Assembly (NCBI GenBank): GCA_900556365.1
Contig: USOG01000075.1
Location: forward strand, 1 to 7,025
Direction: 5' to 3'
DNA: 7,025 bases
Source: an uncultured Collinsella sp.
GTDB lineage: Bacteria; Actinomycetota; Coriobacteriia; Coriobacteriales; Coriobacteriaceae
Under the pieces are notes generated by a model. It searched no databases, had not been told where the DNA came from, and worked only from the letters and a program-made list of their open reading frames with translations. Below are positions 1 through 5,201 of this stretch, one piece after another; the stretch's first letter is position 1, and each line of letters begins with the position of its first letter. The position numbers and the translations under genes were made by a program.

Positions 1-162
1 GCGCAAAAGTGGCGTTTGGTGACCAACCTGTTTACCTTCCCGATCTTTATGTTCAGCTATATTCCCATCACGGTGGCTGCTCTGTTCCTAAAGGTCGACT
101 GGGTCCCGACGCAGCACGCTGTCAACGTTACCCTCGATGAGGTCATGCAAGGCGCCAAATAA
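1..162 (+). CDS. C-terminal end of a membrane glycosyltransferase (family 2 type), partial
   Basis: The frame is open from base 1 and stops at TAA 160-162, giving the last 53 residues of a longer protein. Residues about 7-30 form a hydrophobic membrane segment rich in Phe and Pro (FTFPIFMFSYIPITVAALF). It is followed by a polar end with K-V-D-W-x-P and a His (VDWVPTQHAV) and a short acidic stretch (TLDEV). I recognise this ending (TFPxFMxxYIPIxxxALFxKVxW) from family-2 glycosyltransferases of Gram-positive bacteria, which have an N-terminal cytoplasmic transferase domain and C-terminal membrane helices and are related to poly-N-acetylglucosamine or hyaluronan synthases. The catalytic domain (DxD, QxxRW-type motifs) lies outside the window, so substrate and product cannot be told. 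The family call rests on the tail only. A strong terminator starts 8 bases after the stop, so this is the last gene of its transcript. Confidence 0.6.
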   Translation, partial: AQKWRLVTNLFTFPIFMFSYIPITVAALFLKVDWVPTQHAVNVTLDEVMQGAK

Positions 163-170
163 CCACCACC

Positions 171-211
171 AAAACCACCACAAAGGGGACAGGCACCTTT
201 GTGGTGGTTTT
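171..211 (+). terminator. Strong rho-independent terminator, possibly bidirectional, with REP-like core
   Basis: A perfect 16-bp inverted repeat has its left arm at 171-186 (AAAACCACCACAAAGG) and its right arm at 196-211. The 9-base loop GGACAGGCA is at 187-195. The right arm ends in T's, and a further TGCTTTT follows. The left arm begins with four A's, so the opposite strand also reads as a hairpin followed by T's and could terminate in that direction. It lies 8 bases after the glycosyltransferase stop codon. The core AAAGGGGACAGGCACCTTT resembles short palindromes I recall as dispersed repeats in several bacterial genomes; that resemblance is from memory and unverified. Confidence 0.85.
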
Positions 212-230
212 TGCTTTTGCGATGCAGCTC

Positions 231-238
231 GAGGAGGT
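231..238 (+). promoter_or_regulatory. Shine-Dalgarno sequence fixing the start of the A24 peptidase
   Basis: GAGGAGGT is five bases before ATG 244. It decides between this ATG and an in-frame TTG at 199. The TTG lies inside the right arm of the terminator hairpin, has no ribosome binding site, and would add a Trp/Arg/Cys-rich stretch with no family resemblance. Confidence 0.85.
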
Positions 239-243
239 GCTCG

Positions 244-666
244 ATGGTTTATATCCCGTTTTGGATCTGCGCCTTTGCCGGCGTGGCGATTGATGCCCGT
301 GAGCGGCGGTTTCCGAATGCGCTTGCTGCCGCATGTGCCATGGCGGCATTTGTGGGCGTCTGGCTAGATCTTGGCATGAACACGGCGCTTGACCACGCCG
401 GTCTTGCGGTCATCGTCTACCTTGCCCTTGTGCTTACTGAGTCCCTCTGGCGTCGTGTTCGCCACACCCCCGGCATCGGCATGGGGGACGCCAAGGCGCT
501 CTTCGCGCTTTGCACGCTCGACCCTATGGGCGGCATCGTGGCATTTGCCATCGCGCTTCTGGTCCTTGCCCTCTCTTGCCTCTTCACAAAATCGCGCTCC
601 CTGCCATTGCTGCCATTTTTGGTGCCGATATTTGCCATAATCGAGGTCGTGGGCTGCACATTGTAA
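244..666 (+). CDS. Minimal prepilin-peptidase-like A24 membrane aspartyl protease
   Basis: This is a 140-residue, highly hydrophobic protein with about four to five membrane segments. It carries both catalytic signatures of the type IV prepilin peptidase (A24) family. The first Asp (D17) lies in AIDARERRFPN, the usual D-x-R-x-x-x-I/F-P-N pattern just after the first helix. The second (D82) lies in GMGDAK at 79-84, matching GxGDxK. In the family these two aspartates cleave the leader of type IV pilins or related pseudopilins at the inner face of the membrane. The N-terminal N-methylation domain and its Cys motifs, found in full-length PilD, are absent, so it resembles the short CpaA/TadV-type enzymes. 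No pilin or secretion ATPase gene is in the window, so the substrate is unknown. It ends 31 bases before the dGTPase gene. No promoter is visible in the 32 bases between the upstream terminator and ATG 244. Confidence 0.8.
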   Translation: MVYIPFWICAFAGVAIDARERRFPNALAAACAMAAFVGVWLDLGMNTALDHAGLAVIVYLALVLTESLWRRVRHTPGIGMGDAKALFALCTLDPMGGIVAFAIALLVLALSCLFTKSRSLPLLPFLVPIFAIIEVVGCTL

Positions 667-685
667 CCGATTGCGCATCCTTCTT

Positions 686-691
686 AAGGAG
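686..691 (+). promoter_or_regulatory. Shine-Dalgarno sequence fixing the start of the dGTPase
   Basis: AAGGAG is six bases before ATG 698. It favours that ATG over the in-frame TTG at 671, which has no ribosome binding site. The ATG at 693 is out of frame. Confidence 0.8.
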
Positions 692-697
692 CATGCC

Positions 698-1945
698 ATG
701 GCAACTAATCAAGAAACGGCCGTCATTAAGGCGCGCATGGACCGTATTCCCTCGGCGTTGTCGCCCGAACTTATCGAGCGCATTTCCGCCGATCGTGCTT
801 CGGGTGCCGTCAACCCGTATCGTTGCAACGACGACCAGGTCATTCGTCGTATTGATCGCGCTGCCGACAAAGGCACGCTTATGCGTCCGGCCTTTATGCG
901 CGATACCGAAAAGATTCTTCATCTGCCCGCTTACACCCGCTATGCAGGCAAAACGCAGGTCTTTAGCTTCCGTAGCAATGATGATCTGTCGCGCCGCGGT
1001 TTGCACGTGCAGCTTGTCTCGCGCATTGCGCGCGATATCGGTCGCGCCCTGGGGCTCAACTGCGATCTGATCGAGGCGATTGGCCTGGGCCACGACTTGG
1101 GACACACGCCTTTCGGCCATGCCGGTGAGCGCTTTCTCAACGATATTTACCACGAGCGCACGGGTCGCTACTTTTTCCATAACGTGCAGTCGGTCCGCGT
1201 GCTCGATGCGCTGTATGGCCGCAACGTGTCGCTCCAGACGCTTGATGGCGTGCTGTGCCACAACGGCGAGTACGAACAGCGCGTCTTTGAGCTTTCGGAC
1301 ATGAGCTCCTTTGACCAGTTTGATCAGACGGTTGAAGATTGCATTACTAAGGGTTACAGCGCAATTGAGCATCTGCGTCCCATGACGCTCGAGGGCTGCG
1401 TGGTTCGTATCTCGGATATCCTCGCCTACGTGGGGCGCGATCGCCAAGATGCCATTGCGGCAGGCCTACTGTCACCCGACGCTTTTGACGATGACCTGGG
1501 CGGGGCATACAACAGCTGGATCCTTACGCATGCCTCCATCGATATCGTCGAGAACAGCTATGGTAAGCCACGCATCGAGATGAGCGAGGACCTGTTTGAG
1601 GAAATCCGCCGAGCCAAGCGCGAGAACTACGAGAAGATCTATAGCAAGGGCGGCATCGAGGGCGACTCCGAAGCGGAGCTGCGCGAGGCCTTCGAAAAGC
1701 TCTACGACCGTTGCCTGCAGGATCTAAACAGTGGCGACGAGTCCTCTTACATCTTTAAGCACCATATTTCGCGCATCGAGCAGCAGCTTTCCTACTACGA
1801 TCGAGCCTATGCCTGGCAGGACGACAAAGATCAAGCGGTGGTGAATTACATCGCGAGCATGACGGATGGCTATTTCTGCGAGCTCACGAGCAAGTTGTTC
1901 CCGGGATTGAAGTTTCCGCACCGTACCTATATTAACGAACGGTAG
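698..1945 (+). CDS. dgt: Deoxyguanosinetriphosphate triphosphohydrolase (dGTPase), HD-domain
   Basis: This 415-residue soluble protein belongs to the Dgt family, which hydrolyses dGTP (often other dNTPs too) to the deoxynucleoside and inorganic triphosphate, limiting dNTP pools. The metal-binding HD signature is complete: H103 in RRGLHVQLVSRIAR, H132-D133 in the hallmark GHDLGHTPFGHAGE (131-144), and D240 in RISDILAYVGRD. An N-terminal segment (about 62-92) with RPAFMRDTEKILH and TRYAGKTQVF matches the family's R-x-x-F/Y-x-x-D-x-x-x-I-x-x-x-x-x-R-x-x-x-K-T-Q-V pattern. L-C-H-N-G-E (186-191) matches the usual LRHHGE-type motif. Length is normal for the Gram-positive 'dGTPase-like' group and shorter than E. 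coli Dgt. It may be co-transcribed with the A24 peptidase, 31 bases upstream. The stop codon (1943-1945) lies within a LexA-type palindrome in front of rarA. Nucleotide preference cannot be told from sequence. Confidence 0.93.
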   Translation: MATNQETAVIKARMDRIPSALSPELIERISADRASGAVNPYRCNDDQVIRRIDRAADKGTLMRPAFMRDTEKILHLPAYTRYAGKTQVFSFRSNDDLSRRGLHVQLVSRIARDIGRALGLNCDLIEAIGLGHDLGHTPFGHAGERFLNDIYHERTGRYFFHNVQSVRVLDALYGRNVSLQTLDGVLCHNGEYEQRVFELSDMSSFDQFDQTVEDCITKGYSAIEHLRPMTLEGCVVRISDILAYVGRDRQDAIAAGLLSPDAFDDDLGGAYNSWILTHASIDIVENSYGKPRIEMSEDLFEEIRRAKRENYEKIYSKGGIEGDSEAELREAFEKLYDRCLQDLNSGDESSYIFKHHISRIEQQLSYYDRAYAWQDDKDQAVVNYIASMTDGYFCELTSKLFPGLKFPHRTYINER

Positions 1946-1950
1946 TTCGT
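1935..1950. promoter_or_regulatory. Candidate LexA (SOS) operator upstream of rarA
   Basis: ACGAACGGTAGTTCGT is a perfect palindrome with 6-bp arms and a 4-base centre. It contains CGAAC-N4-GTTCG at 1936-1949, the consensus of LexA boxes in Bacillus and actinobacteria. It overlaps the dGTPase stop codon and ends about 55 bases before the rarA start, directly next to -10-like sequences at 1952-1966. An additional half-site, ACGAAC, lies at 1971-1976. The match is seen in the sequence; LexA binding is inferred. Confidence 0.6.
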
Positions 1951-1951
1951 A

Positions 1952-1966
1952 TATATTCGGTATACT
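1952..1966 (+). promoter_or_regulatory. Candidate rarA promoter (-10 region)
   Basis: Two overlapping -10-like hexamers are present: TATATT (1952-1957) and TATACT (1961-1966), each 5 of 6 to TATAAT. No good -35 is found at 16-18 bases upstream of either. The -35 position would fall on or beside the palindrome at 1935-1950, so a repressor bound there would block polymerase. Transcription would begin around 1964-1973, leaving a leader of about 35-40 bases. The AT-rich patch stands out against the surrounding GC-rich DNA. Confidence 0.4.
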
Positions 1967-2005
1967 GTTGACGAACAAAGCTTTTGATTGATGCATGGGA
2001 TGGCT

Positions 2006-3355
2006 ATGGACGACCTTTTTTCTGTCTCGACGCGCGAGCGTTCCTTTAAAAATGCGCCGCTCGCGGTGCGCATGCGGCCCAATTCGCTCGACGAGTATGT
2101 GGGCCAGCAAAAGGCCGTCGGTAAGGGTTCGTGGTTGCGTGCCGCAATTGAGCACGACGTGCTGTCGAGCGTGATTCTGTACGGGCCGGCCGGTACGGGC
2201 AAGACGACGCTGGCCCACATTATCGCCAACCATACCAAGAGCGAGTTTGTCGAGGTCAGCGCCGTGACGGGCACCGTGAAGGACCTGCGCCGCGTGATTG
2301 ACGAGGCCAAGACACGCCTGAATACCTACGACCGCCGCACCATTCTTTTTATCGACGAGATTCATCGCTTTTCCAAGTCGCAGCAGGATGCCCTGCTGCA
2401 TGCAGTTGAGAACCGTACCGTCATTATGATTGGCGCCACGACGGAGAATCCGTACTTCGAGGTCAACTCGGCATTGCTCTCGCGCGGTCGCGTCGTGGAG
2501 CTTGAGCACCTCAAGGACGAGGATATCGCCACACTCATTGAGCGTGCGCTCGAGGCGCCGCAGGGTTTGAACGGCAAGTTCTCGGCCGATGAGGATACGG
2601 TTAAGACCATCTGCACGCTGGCAGCGGGTGATGCTCGCTCGGCGCTTACGACGCTCGAGCTGGCGAGCGAGATCGCCGTCACGCGTCCCGATACCGAGGG
2701 AACGCCCGCGCCGGCGGCGGGGGAGCGCTATCCCATAACTGTTGACGACGTGAAGATTGCCAATCCGCGCCGTGGCTTTTCGTACGACAAAAACGGTGAC
2801 ATGCACTACGACATCATCAGTGCGTTTATTAAGTCTATGCGCGGTAGTGACCCCGATGCCACGATCTATTGGCTCGCGCGCATGATCGATGCAGGGGAGG
2901 ATCCCAAGTTTATCGCTCGCCGTATTATGATTCAGGCTTCTGAGGATGTTGGCAACGCCGACCCGCAGGCGCTTTTGGTGGCGCATGCCGCATTTAAGTC
3001 TGCCGAGGTCATTGGCTATCCTGAGTGCCGCATTAACCTGGCTCAGGCTGCACTCTATGTGTGCTTGGCGCCTAAATCCAACGCGTGCGAGGCTTCGATC
3101 GATGCGGCGTTGGCTGATATCCATTCAAGTGGGCTGCGCGAGGTGCCGAGCTATCTGCGCGATCGTCACCGTCCCGGCAGCGACGAGTACGGTGTATACA
3201 AGTACCCACACGATTATCCCGAAGGCTGGGTCGATCAGCGCTATTTGCCCGAGGGGCTGGAGCGCGGTGCGTTTTGGCAGCCTGCCGGCCGCGGCTGGGA
3301 AGAGTGGCGCGTAGAGCAAAGCGAGCGCGACCGTAGCGGCAACGCTCCCAAGTAG
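2006..3355 (+). CDS. rarA: Replication-associated recombination protein RarA (MgsA) AAA+ ATPase
   Basis: This 449-residue AAA+ ATPase is of the RarA/MgsA/WRNIP1 family, related to clamp-loader subunits, and acts at stalled replication forks. In order: the N-terminal family signature PLAVRMRPNSLDEYVGQQ (18-35), Walker A GPAGTGKTT (60-68), Walker B ILFIDEIH (113-120), sensor 1 ATTEN (144-148), Arg finger in SALLSR (R160), and GDAR (208-211) in the lid region. The C-terminal MgsA tetramerisation region contains KSMRGSDPDAT (276-286), ARRIMIQASEDVG (304-316) and the ending YKYPHDYPEGWV (398-409). Length is normal. Four in-frame starts exist (TTG 1988, ATG 1991, 2000, 2006), and no strong ribosome site decides between them. 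ATG 2006 is preferred because family members begin MDDLF or MDLF, and a GGGATGG stretch precedes it. The LexA-like box just upstream suggests SOS control. No clear terminator follows. Confidence 0.93.
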   Translation: MDDLFSVSTRERSFKNAPLAVRMRPNSLDEYVGQQKAVGKGSWLRAAIEHDVLSSVILYGPAGTGKTTLAHIIANHTKSEFVEVSAVTGTVKDLRRVIDEAKTRLNTYDRRTILFIDEIHRFSKSQQDALLHAVENRTVIMIGATTENPYFEVNSALLSRGRVVELEHLKDEDIATLIERALEAPQGLNGKFSADEDTVKTICTLAAGDARSALTTLELASEIAVTRPDTEGTPAPAAGERYPITVDDVKIANPRRGFSYDKNGDMHYDIISAFIKSMRGSDPDATIYWLARMIDAGEDPKFIARRIMIQASEDVGNADPQALLVAHAAFKSAEVIGYPECRINLAQAALYVCLAPKSNACEASIDAALADIHSSGLREVPSYLRDRHRPGSDEYGVYKYPHDYPEGWVDQRYLPEGLERGAFWQPAGRGWEEWRVEQSERDRSGNAPK

Positions 3356-3374
3356 GTCATTGGCGCCTTGCGCA

Positions 3375-3410
3375 TTCCCTTTGGGTATCTTTCCCCTTCT
3401 TTGGGGTACC
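3375..3410 (+). promoter_or_regulatory. Candidate SigF/SigB-type promoter region of the sigma operon, with imperfect tandem repeat
   Basis: Within the 95-base gap before the DUF948 gene, two related units follow each other: TTCCCTTTGGGTAT (3375-3388) and TTCCCCTTCTTTGGGGTAC (3391-3409). Each holds a C-run/G-run mini-hairpin ending in GGGTA. The pair GGTAT (3384-3388), 15 bases, GGGTA (3404-3408) resembles the GGTTT-N15-17-GGGTA pattern known for actinobacterial SigF promoters (4 of 5 in the -35, 5 of 5 in the -10). A start near 3416 would leave a leader of about 35 bases. No convincing sigma-A promoter is seen here. The hairpins lack a T-run and are poor terminators. Confidence 0.3.
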
Positions 3411-3450
3411 ATGAACATCGTCTGTATTTCGAATTTTCCGGGAGGCTTGT

Positions 3451-4038
3451 ATGAGTCCCATTCAAATTGCCCTGCTGGTGCTCGCCATTGCCGGCGTGTG
3501 GGCCATCGTTGAGCTCGCGCTTACCCTGCGCAAGACCCGCAATGTTGTTGACTCGCTCGATAAGACCGTGAACGACCTCAACAACACCATCGCCGAGGCT
3601 CAGCCTGTGGTGGCAAAGCTCGATGGCGCTGTCGATGAGCTTACGCCGGCGCTTGCCCAGATGGAGCCGCTGCTTAAGTCGAGCAAGACGGCAGTTGATG
3701 CCCTTACCTCCAATCTCGTAGAGGTCGAAGCCGTGGTTCGCGACATTTCCGAGGTTACGGGCAGTATGGCCGAGGCCAGCAATGCTGTGTCGAGCGTGAC
3801 CGACTCTGCCGCCGGTGCTGTGCAGAAGCTCTTCAATAAGGTGAAGTCTCCTGCGGCTGACACCGAGCGCAAGCTCGCTGCTGCTGCTGCGGAGGCAGAG
3901 CGGCCTACCGAGCGCGTCCTAATTGGCGAGGACGAGGTCGCCGCGGGCGACGATGATGGCCAGAAGTCTGTAGCCAAGCCGGCTCAGTATTACACCTATA
4001 CGCCCGCCGAGACCTCTGAGGAGTCCTGCGATGAGTAG
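3451..4038 (+). CDS. Membrane-anchored coiled-coil DUF948 (YtxG-like) protein
   Basis: This 195-residue protein has one N-terminal membrane helix (residues about 4-26, IQIALLVLAIAGVWAIVELA) followed by a long, regular, Lys/Glu/Asp-rich helical stretch (about 30-135). The heptad-like spacing of Val/Leu is typical of DUF948 proteins such as Bacillus YtxG. Next comes an alanine-rich patch (LAAAAAEAE, encoded by a short GCT run at 3877-3888) and an acidic, probably disordered tail ending SEESCDE. No signal-peptidase site is seen, so it is probably a membrane anchor with most of the chain on one side. The start is well supported by GGGAGG at 3440-3445, five bases before the ATG. Its end overlaps the next gene by 8 bases, so the two are translationally coupled. 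In Bacillus, ytxG belongs to the general-stress (SigB) regulon, which fits its place here beside a SigB/SigF-like gene. The molecular function of the family is unknown. Confidence 0.75.
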   Translation: MSPIQIALLVLAIAGVWAIVELALTLRKTRNVVDSLDKTVNDLNNTIAEAQPVVAKLDGAVDELTPALAQMEPLLKSSKTAVDALTSNLVEVEAVVRDISEVTGSMAEASNAVSSVTDSAAGAVQKLFNKVKSPAADTERKLAAAAAEAERPTERVLIGEDEVAAGDDDGQKSVAKPAQYYTYTPAETSEESCDE

Positions 4039-4408
4039 CGAAGCAACCTGCCCCATCACGCTGACCGTTGCCGGCGACCCGCGTCTCGCTCGCCTTGTGC
4101 GCATGACGGCAGCCAACGTTGGTGCCCTGTGTTCCATGTCTGTCGATCGTATCGAGGACATCCGCATGGCTGCCGAGGAGGCTTTCATCTTTGGTTGCAC
4201 CGCGGTCGACTGCGATGACATCACCATCAAATTCGATGTCGATGAGACCCACGTTGGCATGACTATTACCTTTGGCGATCAGGCGACTGTCGATGAAGAC
4301 GACCAGGCTGCGGTGTATGCCGAGCTCATCCTCGCGAGCGTGTGCGACTCCTACGAAAAGACTGCGGCGCCCCTGACGCTTTCCCTCGACCTCAAGGCGG
4401 ATATCTAA
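4031..4408 (+). CDS. Degenerate RsbW-like anti-sigma factor (GHKL fold, ATP motifs missing)
   Basis: This 125-residue protein is read as an RsbW/SpoIIAB-type anti-sigma factor from its position immediately before the sigma gene and from its N-terminal half. PITLTVAGDPRLARLVRM (8-25) fits the first strand and helix, and IEDIRMAAEEAFIFGC (41-56) aligns with the N-box helix of RsbW (IEDLKIAVSEACTNAV in B. subtilis). The catalytic Glu aligns with E50, but the Mg-ATP-binding Asn is replaced by F54. The G1 (DxGxG) and G2 (GxGL) glycine boxes are not recognisable: the equivalent stretches read MTITFGDQAT (77-86) and AVYAELILASVC (94-105). The protein is also shorter than RsbW (about 160). I infer it still binds the sigma factor but is unlikely to be an ordinary ATP-dependent kinase. 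GAGGAG (4018-4023) precedes the ATG by seven bases. The gene overlaps DUF948 by 8 bases and is one base from the sigma gene. Confidence 0.65.
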   Translation: MSSEATCPITLTVAGDPRLARLVRMTAANVGALCSMSVDRIEDIRMAAEEAFIFGCTAVDCDDITIKFDVDETHVGMTITFGDQATVDEDDQAAVYAELILASVCDSYEKTAAPLTLSLDLKADI

Positions 4409-4409
4409 T

Positions 4410-5201
4410 ATGACCGAACGTTCCCGGAGCGGCAAGACCGCTTGGGACAAGGAGAAAACCCGCGAGCTGTTTCGTCGTTACAAGGAGACCGGTGATCCGG
4501 ACGCCCGCGAGCAGCTCGTCATGTCCCATATGAATCTGGTAAGGTTTCTTGCCAACAAATTTAAGAATCGCGGCGAGCCGCTCGACGACCTCATGCAGGT
4601 CGGCTATCTGGGCCTGCTCAAGGCTATCGACCGCTTTGACCCCGAGCGCGGGCTCGAGTTCACGACGTTTGCAACACCCACTATCCTGGGCGAGATCAAA
4701 CGCCATTTCCGCGACAAGGGCTGGAGTGTGCGCGTACCGCGTCGTCTGCAGGAGCTCTCGGCCAAGGTCAACCAAGCTACTGACAAACTCACCAACGAGC
4801 TGCAGCGTTCGCCCAAGGTTGAGGAGATCGCTGAGTATCTAGATGTGACTGTCGATGAGGTCCTCGAGGCTATGGAATCGTCTTCGGCCTATACCTCGGT
4901 GCCCATCGAGGCTCCTGGTGCGTCCGATTCCGACGATGCCCCCTCGATTCTCGACCGTTACGCCGACGACGACAACGAGCTCGACTTTACCGATGACCGC
5001 CTAGTGATCGAGGAAGCCATCCGTGATTTCTCGCCGCGCGAGCGCGAGGTGATCGAGCTGCGCTTTGTGAAGGGCATGACCCAGATCGAGATCGCCAAGA
5101 AGCTGGGTATTTCTCAGGTTCAGGTTTCGCGTCTGCTGCGCCGCACGCTTAAGAAGATTCAGGACAAGATCGACCCCGACGGAGTGATGATTCGTTCATG
5201 A
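4410..5201 (+). CDS. RNA polymerase sigma factor of the SigB/SigF/SigG subfamily
   Basis: This 263-residue group 3 sigma-70 factor has the expected regions. Region 2 is at about 35-105: LVMSHMNLVRFLANKF, then the core-binding stretch DDLMQVGYLGLLKAIDRFDP (59-78), then EFTTFATPTILGEIKRHFRD (83-102), the subfamily's -10 recognition helix. Region 3 is at about 110-155, with RVPRRLQEL and SPKVEEIAEYLDV. An acidic linker follows (172-196, with SDSDDAPSILDRYADDD). Region 4 is at about 205-255, with the helix-turn-helix MTQIEIAKKLGISQVQVSRL (223-242), the subfamily hallmark. Region 1.1 is absent, as normal for this group. In Bacillus and Mycobacterium such factors drive general stress or sporulation genes and are held by RsbW-type anti-sigma factors. 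The gene starts one base after the RsbW-like gene and overlaps the transporter gene by ATGA (5198-5201). Whether it is a stress or a development factor here cannot be told. Confidence 0.92.
   Translation: MTERSRSGKTAWDKEKTRELFRRYKETGDPDAREQLVMSHMNLVRFLANKFKNRGEPLDDLMQVGYLGLLKAIDRFDPERGLEFTTFATPTILGEIKRHFRDKGWSVRVPRRLQELSAKVNQATDKLTNELQRSPKVEEIAEYLDVTVDEVLEAMESSSAYTSVPIEAPGASDSDDAPSILDRYADDDNELDFTDDRLVIEEAIRDFSPREREVIELRFVKGMTQIEIAKKLGISQVQVSRLLRRTLKKIQDKIDPDGVMIRS

Noticed and set aside
584..1447. Open frame on the - strand (287 codons) opposite the dGTPase
   Set aside because: It is a shadow of the dGTPase and the end of the peptidase gene, with no ribosome site, family motif or sensible composition.
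1724..3124. Long open frame on the - strand (466 codons) opposite rarA
   Set aside because: It lies antisense to a clear RarA gene with all its motifs and shows no recognisable domain. Its Arg/His/Val-rich composition is typical of a shadow frame in GC-rich DNA.
3363..3410. Possible terminator after rarA
   Set aside because: The hairpins here (GCGC-CTT-GCGC, CCC-TTT-GGG, CCCC-TTCTTT-GGGG) have stems of 3-4 bp and no following T-run, so they do not make a convincing rho-independent terminator.
3877..3891. GCT repeat tract in the DUF948 gene
   Set aside because: Only four GCT copies plus GCG, encoding a poly-Ala patch in a low-complexity linker. It is too short to suggest phase variation.
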